DNA of 64,000 nt from Amoebidium appalachense (lineage: Eukaryota > Ichthyosporea): the NCBI GenBank assembly GCA_963693365.1, contig CAVNZM010000002.1, positions 6,324,001 to 6,388,000 on the forward strand. Direction: 5' to 3'. The position numbers and the translations under genes are program-made. The stretch's first letter is position 1; every line of letters begins with the position of its first letter. Positions 36,898 to 64,000 of this stretch are shown one piece after another. The notes beneath the pieces are model-generated. The model ran no database searches. It was given only the letters and a program-made list of their open reading frames with translations, and was not told where the DNA came from.

Positions 36898-37408
36898 ATG
36901 ACAGCCAGCCCATGTGCCAAGACTGCTATGTGGCCAAGGTCGCCATCAAATGTTCGGCTTGCACTCAGCCAATACTCGGTAACCCCCCTCTCCCTCCCCT
37001 CCTCCCCCCCGGCTTCCCAGCGCCTCTATTCCCCCCTCCCCACCCCTCACCCCCCACCTTCCAGCCTCTTCTCCCCCCTCCCCCACCCCACCACCACCAC
37101 CACTACCACCACCTCCACCCCCTCCCCCCAACCCCATCCCACTCTTCTCGCCTCCACTCCACCCTTCCCTGGGGTCCGTTCCCATGTAACCAAAACAAGA
37201 ATATGTGAGTTCAATACACAAGTGTTACTAGTGTCCATCTCTGACACACATATGTGGTGTGGGACAAGCAGGGGAGGAATATGTAATCTTCTCTGAGGCC
37301 AATTATCATCGGCGCTGCCTTGTGTGCACCCACTGTAGCTGTGCAATCACTGCTGGCCTGCCCGTGCTGGCTGGAGGCAAGATCTACTGCCAGGCACACA
37401 CACCATAG
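29271..37408 (+). CDS. Five-LIM-domain protein with a disordered N terminus
   Basis: Fourteen exons with fully consistent phases: 29271-29589, 30313-30381, 30667-30768, 30922-30980, 31695-31756, 32178-32232, 32730-32805, 33653-33732, 34232-34296, 34705-34814, 35187-35264, 35771-35835, 36897-36978 and 37272-37408, giving 452 residues. Residues 1-130 are Ser/Pro/Gln-rich without a known domain. Five LIM double zinc fingers follow, each Cys-x2-Cys, His-x2-Cys-x2-Cys, Cys-x2-Cys/Asp/His: VCTACKQ to LCSAC; CGGCGKE to ICVDC; CAVCRKY to LCADD; CHGCQQP to MCQDC; CSACTQP to YCQAH. LIM arrays are protein-binding scaffolds, typically at actin or adhesion sites. Five in a row recalls PINCH or FHL proteins, but the long N terminus fits neither exactly and no LD motif is evident. 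The start ATG lies just after a poly-C-rich repeat copy. AATAAA is at 37667. Confidence 0.9.
35505..35607 (+). repeat. Poly-C-associated repeat family, 5'-shortened copy
   Basis: The 3' part of the family (CTGATGGGCTCGGCTTATTA to GACGCATTCAAA) lies in LIM-gene intron 11, with poly-C on both sides. A following GAATTGTGGTGCAATATATA segment is shared with the copy at 36121. Confidence 0.85.
35668..35722. repeat. Perfect 21-bp inverted repeat with a 13-nt loop
   Basis: Arm TGCTAGACCAACCATCGCAC plus G (35668-35688) pairs exactly with 35702-35722. The loop is CTACCTTCTTGTA. It lies in LIM-gene intron 11, 48 bases before the exon 12 acceptor. Confidence 0.92.
36121..36227 (+). repeat. Poly-C-associated repeat family, 5'-shortened copy
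   Basis: CTGATGGGCTCTGCTTATTA to GACGCCTTCAAA in LIM-gene intron 12, followed by poly-C and then a relative of the AATTGTGGTG-AATATATAC segment also found after the 35505 copy. Confidence 0.85.
36805..36894. repeat. (CA)n tract forming a splice acceptor
   Basis: About 45 CA units run directly into the CAG acceptor of LIM-gene exon 13. Exon 7 (32730) has the same arrangement with a CA-rich acceptor. Confidence 0.9.
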
Positions 37409-37440
37409 CACCACACACGTGTGTCTATGTGTGTGTGTGT

Positions 37441-37485
<45 letters not shown>

Positions 37486-37666
37486 CGCACACAGAGGTTA
37501 AAGCCTTTAAAGGCTTTCGGATGGAACTGAATAAGAAGTGAGGATGCACCCACGGTTTGGGCTGTGTGGAGGTGCTGTACTGCTAAGTTTGATTTCAGTT
37601 GTACGTCTTGCTGCTTTTAGGGCAGGTTCATACAGTATCTAGCATGAAAATTATGGTGATTGTAAC

Positions 37667-37672
37667 AATAAA
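37667..37672 (+). terminator. Poly(A) signal of the LIM gene
   Basis: AATAAA lies 258 bases after the stop codon. Confidence 0.5.
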
Positions 37673-38047
37673 CAAGCCTTTCGAGCTGTCTGTGTTTCTA
37701 TATATCATACCCGCCCCCCCCCCCCCCCCCCCCCCCCGCCCTCTCCTCACCCCTTTATCCCCCTCCACTTCCCCCCGGACTTCGGAAAGAAAGAAATAAA
37801 GCAAAAGAAAAGGAAGATGGTAGACAAGGCGAAGAAGAAGAAGAAAAACTAGATGGGCCTATGAGGAGGAAGAAAGAAAGAGGAGGAAAGGCGAAAGTCG
37901 GTTGGCGTGTGTGTGTGTGTGTGTGTAAATGTGTGGGCTTCTGTGTATATCCGTGGGTGTGTACGTGCAACATATGTGTGTCTGGCGGCCTTTGTGTGTT
38001 GTGTGATTATCGTTCGAATACTTATGTGTGCAGCAGGTGTGCCCCTG

Positions 38048-38147
<100 letters not shown>

Positions 38148-38364
38148 AGGACGTGTATGTGTGTGCGTGGGCAGGGGAAGGGGGGAGGGAGGAGTGGGGG
38201 AGACATGAATAACAAGGTGTGTGTGTGTGTGTGTGTGTGTGTGCAAGTGTGCGTGTGTGCGTCTCTGTTTGCGCACACTCGCACAGTGTGTGTGGGCGTG
38301 ATCACACGCAGAATATGTGTTTGTATGTGCGTGTGCCAGCGTGTCGTCTGTGGGCGTGTGAGTT

Positions 38365-38401
38365 TATGTGTCTCTGTGCGTGACACGCACAGAGACACAT
38401 A
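38365..38401. repeat. Perfect palindrome, 18-bp arms, 1-nt loop
   Basis: TATGTGTCTCTGTGCGTG (38365-38382), one A, then its exact reverse complement (38384-38401). Confidence 0.92.
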
Positions 38402-38599
38402 GAGGCAATCTTTGTGGTTTACACGTGTGTGGTACGGAAATAAGCCTTTACTAGTATAGCAGGATGGAAGGGGAAATGGAGAAGGCAACGATGAATGCTA
38501 AGTTGAGGCGCATGGGACTGCTCCCCCCCCCCCTCCTCCCTCCCCCCCCCCCCCCTTCCCCGGGGAGGAGGGGGACGGGAGGGGGCGAGGGGAAGGGTA

Positions 38600-38600
<1 letters not shown>

Positions 38601-38655
<55 letters not shown>

Positions 38656-38715
38656 GGGGGGGGGGGGGGGGAGGGGGGGGGGGGAGGCAGGGGGGGGGGG
38701 GGGGGGGGGGGGGGG
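38601..38715. repeat. ~115-bp poly-G block
   Basis: Nearly pure G with a handful of A interruptions and one C. It has strong G-quadruplex potential on the plus strand and is also a place where assembly length is unreliable. Confidence 0.9.
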
Positions 38716-38782
38716 AGGGGAGGGATTTTCTAGGGGAAGCACTCGGTCAATCAATATAGTTTGTGCACCAGTGCACATGGTT

Positions 38783-38788
38783 TTTATT
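38783..38788 (-). terminator. Poly(A) signal of HSP70
   Basis: AATAAA on the minus strand, about 153 bases after the HSP70 stop codon. Confidence 0.5.
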
Positions 38789-38940
38789 TAGTCACTGTGA
38801 TACAATCTGCTCACGCTATCTACACCTACTTATGGATGTACAATAACGTTAACCATCCACCATAATCCAAGTATAATATACACTGGTTAATCGTTCTATT
38901 CTATTTACAGGTCTTAAATCCCACAGTGATCTCTAAGCAC

Positions 38941-40863
38941 TTAGTCGACTTCCTCAACAGTCGGGCCCTGGTGGTTGGCGCCGGTCTTAAAGTCATTAGG
39001 CATGGGACCATTTGATTTGTGCATCTTAGCAAATAGCGGTGAGGCAACACCCTGCAGCTCACTTAGCATGTGTTCGTACTCATCTTTACCTGCTGTCTGG
39101 TTGTGTTCCAGCCAATCAAGCGTCTTCTTTGCCTTGCTGAGTAGAGCGCTGCGTTCCGATTCGTCTATCTTGCCCTTAACCTTGTCGTCCTCGCACGTGG
39201 CCTTAACCTGGAACGCGTATGCCTCGAGGCTATTTTTAGCAGCCACCCTCTCACGCTGCTCGTCATCTTGCTGCTTGAATTTCTCTGCCTCAGCCACCAT
39301 ACGTTCAATGTCGGCCTGTGTAAGTCTCTCCTTGTCGTTCTTAACTGTGATCGTGTTGCTTCTCCCGGTGGACTTGTCGCATGCCGTCACCTTAAGAATG
39401 CCGTTGGCGTCAACGTCAAACGTCACCTCAATCTGCGGCACGCCGCGGGGTGAAGGGGGGATGTCTGTGAGATCAAACTTGCCAAGCAGGTTGTTGTCTT
39501 TGGTCATGGAACGTTCACCCTCGTAGACCTGGATGGTCACTGCGGGCTGGTTGTCTGCGTACGTGGTGAAGGTCTGTGTCTGCTTGGTGGGCACGGTGGT
39601 GTTGCGCTTGATCAGCGGTGTCATTACTCCTCCGGCCGTTTCAATGCCCAGAGACAGCGGGGCCACATCGAGCAGAAGAAGGTCGGAGGCGTCGCCGGAA
39701 GTGTCGCCTGTGAGGATTGCTGCCTGCACGGCGGCACCGTAGGCAACGGCCTCATCTGGGTTGATGGACCGGTTGAGCTCTCTGCCGTTGAGGTAGTCGC
39801 TCAGCAATTTCTGGATCTTGGGGATACGCGTAGACCCACCCACCAAAACAACCTCGTCAATGGACCCCTTGTCGAGTTTGGAGTCCCGCATGGCCTTTTC
39901 TACGGGCTCAAGGGTGGACCGGAACAGGTCTGCACACAGTTCTTCGAAGCGTGCGCGGGTGATGGATGTGTAGAAGTCAATGCCGTCCAGGAGAGAATCC
40001 ACCTCGATGGTAGCCTGTGCAGACGACGAGAGGGTGCGCTTGGCCCGCTCGCAAGCCGTGCGCAGCCGCCGCAGAGAACGGGCATTAGTCTTGAGGTCCT
40101 TCTTGTGCTTGCGGCTGAACTCGGCCACAAAATGGTCCACCAGGCGGTTGTCAAAGTCCTCCCCGCCCAGATGTGTGTCCCCGGCCGTGGCTTTAACCTC
40201 GAACACGCCGTCGTCGATGGAAAGAATGCTGACGTCGAAGGTGCCGCCGCCCAGGTCGAAGATGAGGATGTTGCGCTCCTTCTTGTCCTTTTTGTCCAGC
40301 CCGTAGGCAATGGCTGCAGCCGTGGGTTCGTTGATGATGCGCAATACGTTGAGGCCGGCGATGGCACCTGCGTCCTTAGTGCTCTGGCGCTGTGCGTCGT
40401 TGAAGTATGCAGGCACGGTGATGACGGCACTAGTTACGGGCTGGCCCAGGTAGGCCTCAGCCGTCTCCTTCATCTTGGCGAGCACCATGGCGCTGATTTC
40501 CTCCGGCAGGAATGTCTTCCGCTCGTGCATGAACTCGACCTCAACTGCAGGCTTGCCGTCCTTGTCTATGACCTTGAAGGGGAAGTGCTTCATGTCGCTC
40601 TGAACTTCGGGGTCGTTGAACCGCCGCCCAATGAGTCGTTTTGCGTCAAAGACAGTGTTGTGTGGGTTCATTGCCACTTGGTTCTTGGCTGCGTCACCCA
40701 CCAGACGCTCTGTGTCGGTGAAGGCAACATAGGAGGGTGTCGTGCGGTTGCCCTGGTCGTTGGCGATGATCTCCACCTTGCCGTGCTGGTACACACCCAC
40801 ACAGGAATAGGTCGTGCCCAGATCAATGCCGATGGCCGGTCCGTTACTCTTTGTTGGTGCCAT
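38941..40863 (-). CDS. HSP70: Cytosolic heat shock protein 70 (Hsp70/Hsc70)
   Basis: A single intronless frame of 640 residues, full length for cytosolic Hsp70. The nucleotide-binding domain starts [20 protein letters not shown] and includes [20 protein letters not shown] and [20 protein letters not shown]. The interdomain linker follows as [20 protein letters not shown]. The substrate-binding domain and helical lid end in GPTVEEVD, the EEVD tail recognised by TPR co-chaperones such as Hop and CHIP, which marks a cytosolic and nuclear form rather than an ER or mitochondrial one. It is an ATP-driven chaperone for unfolded polypeptides. It is the only multi-hundred-codon intronless gene in a window of intron-rich genes, as is usual for stress-inducible Hsp70 genes. 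A TATA box and heat shock elements lie upstream, so heat induction via HSF is likely. Confidence 0.98.
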   Translation of the reverse strand: MAPTKSNGPAIGIDLGTTYSCVGVYQHGKVEIIANDQGNRTTPSYVAFTDTERLVGDAAKNQVAMNPHNTVFDAKRLIGRRFNDPEVQSDMKHFPFKVIDKDGKPAVEVEFMHERKTFLPEEISAMVLAKMKETAEAYLGQPVTSAVITVPAYFNDAQRQSTKDAGAIAGLNVLRIINEPTAAAIAYGLDKKDKKERNILIFDLGGGTFDVSILSIDDGVFEVKATAGDTHLGGEDFDNRLVDHFVAEFSRKHKKDLKTNARSLRRLRTACERAKRTLSSSAQATIEVDSLLDGIDFYTSITRARFEELCADLFRSTLEPVEKAMRDSKLDKGSIDEVVLVGGSTRIPKIQKLLSDYLNGRELNRSINPDEAVAYGAAVQAAILTGDTSGDASDLLLLDVAPLSLGIETAGGVMTPLIKRNTTVPTKQTQTFTTYADNQPAVTIQVYEGERSMTKDNNLLGKFDLTDIPPSPRGVPQIEVTFDVDANGILKVTACDKSTGRSNTITVKNDKERLTQADIERMVAEAEKFKQQDDEQRERVAAKNSLEAYAFQVKATCEDDKVKGKIDESERSALLSKAKKTLDWLEHNQTAGKDEYEHMLSELQGVASPLFAKMHKSNGPMPNDFKTGANHQGPTVEEVD

Positions 40864-40979
40864 GTTTTTACTAGTGTTTAGTAGCCGTAGTTGTAGCGTT
40901 GCGTTGTCAATCGCAATGGTGTGTGTGTGTGCGAATGTCGCTTGGTTTGAGAAGTGATGATGGCAGGGCGAGAAAGCGG

Positions 40980-40987
40980 TTTATATA
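40980..40987 (-). promoter_or_regulatory. TATA box of HSP70
   Basis: TATATAAA on the minus strand, about 117 bases before the start codon. CCAAT-type motifs (seen as ccaatc on the plus strand at about 41010-41030) lie just upstream of it. Confidence 0.7.
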
Positions 40988-41193
40988 CCTTTGGTTCACA
41001 GCTGTTGACCAATCAAAGTAGTCGGCCAATCGTCTTCGTTGGTTTCCTTTGTTTGTCAACTCCGATGTTACCATGCCAAAAAAGCAAACAAACAGCCATA
41101 AAACATGAAATAAAGCAAAAGAATTAATTAAACAACATTAGTATGTTTAATATTATCACTATCGCTCACATATAGTAGGTATAAGCCCCCAAG

Positions 41194-41255
41194 GAAGCTT
41201 CTTCTAGAACATTCCATTACACTCCGGAATGTCGATCTGGAACTCGGGAACATTC
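41194..41255 (-). promoter_or_regulatory. Heat shock element cluster
   Basis: A perfect three-module element TTCTAGAACATTC (41202-41214) is preceded by GAAGCTTC (41194-41201). A second cluster, GAACTCGGGAACATTC, lies at 41240-41255. Alternating GAA/TTC pentamers are the HSF trimer site. They lie about 210-270 bases upstream of the HSP70 TATA box. Confidence 0.8.
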
Positions 41256-44320
<3,065 letters not shown>

Positions 44321-45150
44321 GGGCCCAACCACATCAGCTGAGTCAACTTGCTTTGAGCAGAATTGTTCTGCAAAAAGCAGAACTACTCTGCAAAGAGCAG
44401 AACAACTCTGAGAAAAACAGAATTATATTCGGCAAAAAGCGGAATTATTCGGCAAAAAGCAGAACTACTCTGAAAAAACAGGATATTTATTTGGCTAAAA
44501 ACAAAAATTATTCGGCAAAAAGCAGAACTACTCTCAAAAAAACTGAATATATATTCGGTAAAAAGCAGAATTATTCGGCAAAAAGCAGAACTACCCTGAA
44601 AAAGACAGAATATATATTCGGCAAAAAGCAGAATTATTCGGCAAAAAGCAGAACTACTCGGGAAAAAACAGAATATAAATTCGGCAAAAAGCAGAATTAT
44701 TCGGCAAAAAGCAGAACTACTCTGCGAACAGCAGAATTATTCGGCAAAAAGGAGATTTATTCTGCAAAATCTTTCTGCTGAAAGCAGAATCAATGTGCTA
44801 AAAGCAGAATCAATCTGCTAAAAGCAGAATCAATCTGCTAGAAAGCAGATTTAAATTTATTCTGCCAAAAGCAAAATTATTCTGCTATAAGCAGAATTAG
44901 TCTGCTGTCGAAAGCAGAATGATTCTGCATCTGAAGAATCTGAAAAATCTTCTGCTAAAAGCAGAATATTTCTGCAAAAGGCAAAGTTATTCTGCTCTTT
45001 GTAGAATAATTCTGCTAAAAGTATAGGGATTCTGCTTTCGCGGATGTATCATTCTTCCTTTTGCAGAACAATTCTGCTAGAAGCAGATTTATTCCGCTTT
45101 TGCAGAATTATTCTGTTTTCAAAAATGACTCTGCCGAAGTGGTTGGGCCC
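44321..45150. mobile_element. Foldback-type element with inverted termini and palindromic internal repeats
   Basis: The left end GGGCCCAACCACATCAGCTG (44321 on) and the inverted right end TTGGGCCC (to 45150) form terminal inverted repeats of about 25 bp with roughly 80% match. Between them are about 35-40 degenerate units of CAAAAAGCAGAATTATTCTG type. Each unit is itself near-palindromic (AGCAGAAT/ATTCTGCT). The plus-strand frame across 44242-44781 is Lys/Asn/Ser-rich repeat translation, not a protein. No transposase is present and no clear target-site duplication was found. Confidence 0.75.
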
Positions 45151-45238
45151 TCCCTCTTCCCCTCCCCCCCCCCCCCCCCCCCCCCTCCCGCCCTCCCCCC
45201 CCCCTGTTTTGTGTGTATGCGTGTGTGTGTTTGGTGGT

Positions 45239-45286
<48 letters not shown>

Positions 45287-46723
45287 AATCAATATGGCTA
45301 TTTGCATATGCATGCGTGTCCCCCCCCGGACGTTAAGAGCGCTGGGATACGTGTACGAAAAGAAAAATTACTTACTATTAAGACCTTTCTAACCTTAACG
45401 GTATTTTTGGTTGGGGGGCCCGATGGCTCCATAGTTAAAGGTAAGCGTAATGTTGCAGCTGAGTATCCTGCCATAGAAAAACCACTATGTACAGTATGTC
45501 CTCATCGAGGCACGGTACATACATAGGCCTTGGTGCTGGAGTGTGCAGATCCATCCACACATCGGCATGTGGACTGAATCGGCTGGAGGGTCCTATTGGC
45601 AGATGACCTTGTATGACGTCGATAGGTCGACATATGCAGTCTCTCAAGCTTTCCGAACTCCCGGGAGTGTCGTTATAAAAGAAGCGCATGTAAACGCACA
45701 GGTAACTGGACACCCTTTTTTTTTTTTTCAAAAGGGACCTGAAGCCAGTAATTGCTGGTCGGTTGATTGAGAGTCTCAACTAAGAGACCAAAAATCCAGT
45801 CGGACACACATACTGTAAACGTCACAGTGTGACGTCATCAAAGTCTTCATTTTTCCTATTGGACGAACCTGCACCAAGACAAAAGCCAATAGGAGCCCAC
45901 CCAAGACCCAACCACCTAAACATTTGCATGACATTCACTGGACCTGTTCGAACGGCCAGGTCCAGGTCAGGTAACGGGTGATGGAATGCGGCCAAATTCC
46001 TCGTATCGGACCAACGATCTGTTGGACTTCCAGAATCCGCATTCCAATGTCCGGAACCTGGACGACAGGCTGAAAAACGATGCATCGGTTTTCAGCGAAA
46101 TTCAGCCTGTCGTCCCATCGCAGGAATGCGGTCTGGTTACAACTGATTGGTCGAATGATCTGTGATCCCTATTGATTACCCAAAATGTTGATTCTATAAA
46201 CCTAAAACCATTCCTGAGCGAGCCGCAGGCAGGTCCAGTTGCTGACGTGGCTCACGCATTCAGCCTACCGCCGGCCCGTTGCCCGTCCCATTCGGGCGAT
46301 TATGCATCTGAACCCAGACCTGGCCGTTCGAACAGGTCCACTATGAGTAATCCTATGATAGCTGAAAGCCTAATAACTACTGTAGATTTCTAAAATGCCA
46401 ATCAAAAACTACTTTTATATTGATGCAATGTCCGGCAGCAAGGTCACCAGCACCAGGTTACGCAGCTGGCTGCCGCGCCAGCGCTGCGAGAACACAAAAC
46501 TTGGCCTCAGCTGGCATCCTATGTGGTCGCAGAATTTCAGAAAGAAGTATTGCTGTTGGTTCTTATAAGCGCCTGTTTATATATTTCATATACACGAGTG
46601 TAGTGCTATACATTCAAGAGAGTATATAGGAAGTAAGAGCGTTTAGTTGAGTAAAAGCAAACCGAGAACCAATAGTTTTCTCATCCTTTCGCTTAGTGTG
46701 TCTAAGGTGAAAACCTCCTCAAA
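45151..46723. other. Spacer upstream of GGPS1, holding a MITE
   Basis: G homopolymer at about 45238-45285, then mostly unique sequence with the 400-bp inverted-repeat element at 45940-46339. The final 380 bases would contain the GGPS1 promoter. A TATA-like TATATATTTC lies near 46580. No further gene seen. Confidence 0.55.
45940..46339. mobile_element. Non-autonomous inverted-repeat transposon (MITE), 400 bp
   Basis: The ends are a 23-bp terminal inverted repeat starting GGACCTGTTCGAACGGCCAG at 45940, with its reverse complement ending at 46339. ACT flanks both sides (45937-45939 and 46340-46342), consistent with a 3-bp target-site duplication. The centre folds too: 15-bp arms GGACGACAGGCTGAA at 46060-46074 and 46101-46115, with outer CCGCATTCC/GGAATGCGG pairs. 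No coding capacity. A 3-bp duplication fits PIF/Harbinger- or CACTA-like classes, but assignment needs a transposase match. Confidence 0.85.
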
Positions 46724-53543
<6,820 letters not shown>

Positions 53544-53911
53544 ACACCACCAACGTGAATGTTTGGTGTGATTCTTTAGTACGAGATGTTGGTCATTTCG
53601 GCCTTAAAAATCATTGATTTCAAATGGAGATTTAGGTTGTTCGTAAAATATATCGTATTTTTCGTAGAGTATGCAGGGCCACCTTTCGAATGAGGCAAAT
53701 AGCAACATCTGCTACGTATACATCTGAATGTGTCCAGTCTTTAAATTTGATGAATTTTGGTGTCTGTACTTCTGCGTATGTGTTTTTCACGGGTGAACTG
53801 GTTTTTGTGTTCTGTACTTTTTTCTTGTTCTTAGCTATTGAGTGATGCTGGACACCAGGCCGTGTGCTTGTGTGTGTACGTACATGGGTGTGAGTGTGGG
53901 TGTGGGTGTGG

Positions 53912-53968
<57 letters not shown>

Positions 53969-55478
53969 CTGACATGTGGGTGTGGGTGTGGGTGTGTGTG
54001 GGCAGGGGGGAGGGGGAGAGGCAAGAATGGTGTCAAGCACACCTTGTTTGAAAGCGCCAGAAAGAATGTGAGAAGAATGCTTCGTGCACAGCGTGCAGCT
54101 CAGCTGCTAACATCCATGCGAGCTAATTTTAGTACCCAAACTGGGCAATATAAGGTAGCCTGATTTATACGTACCTGAGAACATCACTACACACCTGCTT
54201 GTATTTATTGAATGTGTGGTGTGTGTGCACGTGTGTGTGTGGAATGATAAGTGGGTGTGTGGCTTGGAGTGTGTGTACTTGCGCACACCGGCCTACCTGG
54301 TGGGGAGCTAGCACCCACGCGTGGGGTTTCTGCGATGCTTACGCATGCTCACGGGCTAGCTGTGACATGCATGCATGTCCTACACAAGTACACAAGTAAA
54401 AGGAGTACCGTGAGATAGAAAGATAAAAATAGAATTTTCTGTTTTTAGTAACACCCTTACATTTTGGTAGTATCAATATCCCCTGTGCAGGTCCAGAGGG
54501 CCGTAGCTTCTAGGTGACTGGGTTGCAATTGCATGCAGGGTTGTAACGTGAAGACCACACCGTTACCACCAGTATTTAAGTCATTTTAAAAATTTGGAGC
54601 CTACCCGGTATATGTAGGCTTCGTCAAGGAGTGTGAATGGACTAAAAAACACGAGTCTAATATACCTGGCCTCTTTTTATCCATTCAACAAGTCCAATAA
54701 CTTATTTCGTGTTTGTAATGATTATGTGTACATCAAGTCGAGGTAAGAAAAGGCTGGAAAAGGAATCGGGTGCACTTCGACTCTTGCATTCAGTGTACAT
54801 GAAACACTATTGGTTATGATGGTGCTCACCAGGTTTGCCAGATTATCTGCCTGCATGTCCAATAATGCGTCGCTTTCGAGCTGGCTCCAGGCATATGCCA
54901 TTAAATTCTAGAATATATACTTGATAGATCAATGTTCACGGGGAGTGCACACGTTGTGGCTCGCAAAAGGCACCACTAGCGGCTTAGACACATATCCAAG
55001 CAATTTGCTTTAATCGTTGATCTATTAAAGTGCACATGGCCAGCACTGTGCACGTGCTATTCGTTCATGCCGCCACGTGTGCACACAGTATACATACACG
55101 TGGGTGGGTATCTGCAGCATCCGATTCTAACGAACAGGAAAATTATCCGACAATAGCCGGGTAACTCGGAATTTGAAATAAGGAACCGGTGTTGGAAGCA
55201 AAAGAAAGATCAATTAATGCACTGGCTGAAAGAAATGATCACATATTCCATGCATAAGATGCAGACATTCACAGTCTGTTCGTCATCACATCGTTTCATA
55301 TGTCACTTGAAAAAACACCTAAACACATTCGTTCTGCCTATCATGAAACCCGCTACCACAAAAGCCATTCATTCATTCAAAGCCCACGGGGACTAATAAA
55401 CCTGCAAATTCACGCAAGATCGCGCATCATCATGCAACATCTTGCAATATCCTGCAACACCATGAATAATCTTTAACC
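53544..55478. other. Convergent intergenic region between GGPS1 and UTP20
   Basis: Mostly unique, moderately A/T-rich sequence with one G homopolymer (about 53927-53968). I see no exon, RNA gene or transposon. No AATAAA was seen close to the GGPS1 stop. Confidence 0.6.
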
Positions 55479-63927
<8,449 letters not shown>

Positions 63928-64000
63928 CTGATTGGTGAATGGTCACGTGAGTGCGTGCACGTGACTGCATGTGCATGCAGTGGACACACACTGTGGCTCT

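Noticed and set aside
40105-40881. 258-residue plus-strand open frame antisense to HSP70
   Set aside because: It is the usual antisense shadow of a GC-rich Hsp70 coding sequence and has no domain features or splice support.

Overview
This window is nuclear DNA from an intron-rich eukaryote. Introns and spacers are packed with very long C/G homopolymers, (CA)n/(GT)n, (ACGC)n and (CT)n tracts, so most long open frames in it are low-complexity translations and not genes. The real genes were rebuilt here exon by exon from splice sites, reading phase and family motifs. The gene set (GGPP synthase, uL2/RPL8, five-LIM protein, calponin-like protein, cathepsin B-like protease, UTP20, cytosolic HSP70) and a predicted snoRNA target shared with animals suggest an opisthokont, perhaps a unicellular holozoan or early animal lineage. 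The species is not resolvable from sequence alone.

Layout: a SAM-domain protein of unknown function (minus, 1240-4403) is preceded by a ~1 kb minisatellite whose unit carries a TATA-box-like core. A five-exon 2-oxoglutarate/Fe(II) oxygenase (plus, 6863-11422) follows, then a four-exon cathepsin B-like protease (plus, 13035-15480), a short nitroreductase-like gene (plus, 16276-18417) and the five-exon ribosomal protein gene RPL8 (minus, 20767-23448). Next come a partly resolved calponin-homology gene (plus, 24849-27094), a 14-exon five-LIM-domain protein (plus, 29271-37408), an intronless HSP70 with a heat-shock-element promoter (minus, 38941-40863), an 11-exon GGPP synthase with one base too many in exon 2 (plus, 46724-53543) and the C-terminal 11 exons of UTP20 (minus, 55479 to beyond the window).

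Non-coding elements: two near-identical 81-nt box C/D snoRNA candidates lie in sense orientation about 75 nt upstream of 3' splice sites, one in an RPL8 intron and one in the oxygenase intron. A dispersed repeat family (~270 bp, often 5'-shortened) is found at five loci, always followed by poly-C, and also makes up most of a 453-bp unit tandemly repeated 5.5 times in the last UTP20 intron. A foldback element (44321-45150) and a 400-bp MITE with a 3-bp target duplication (45940-46339) lie between HSP70 and GGPS1.

The genes do not form an operon or pathway. RPL8, UTP20 and the snoRNAs share a ribosome-biogenesis theme, but their proximity is probably coincidental.
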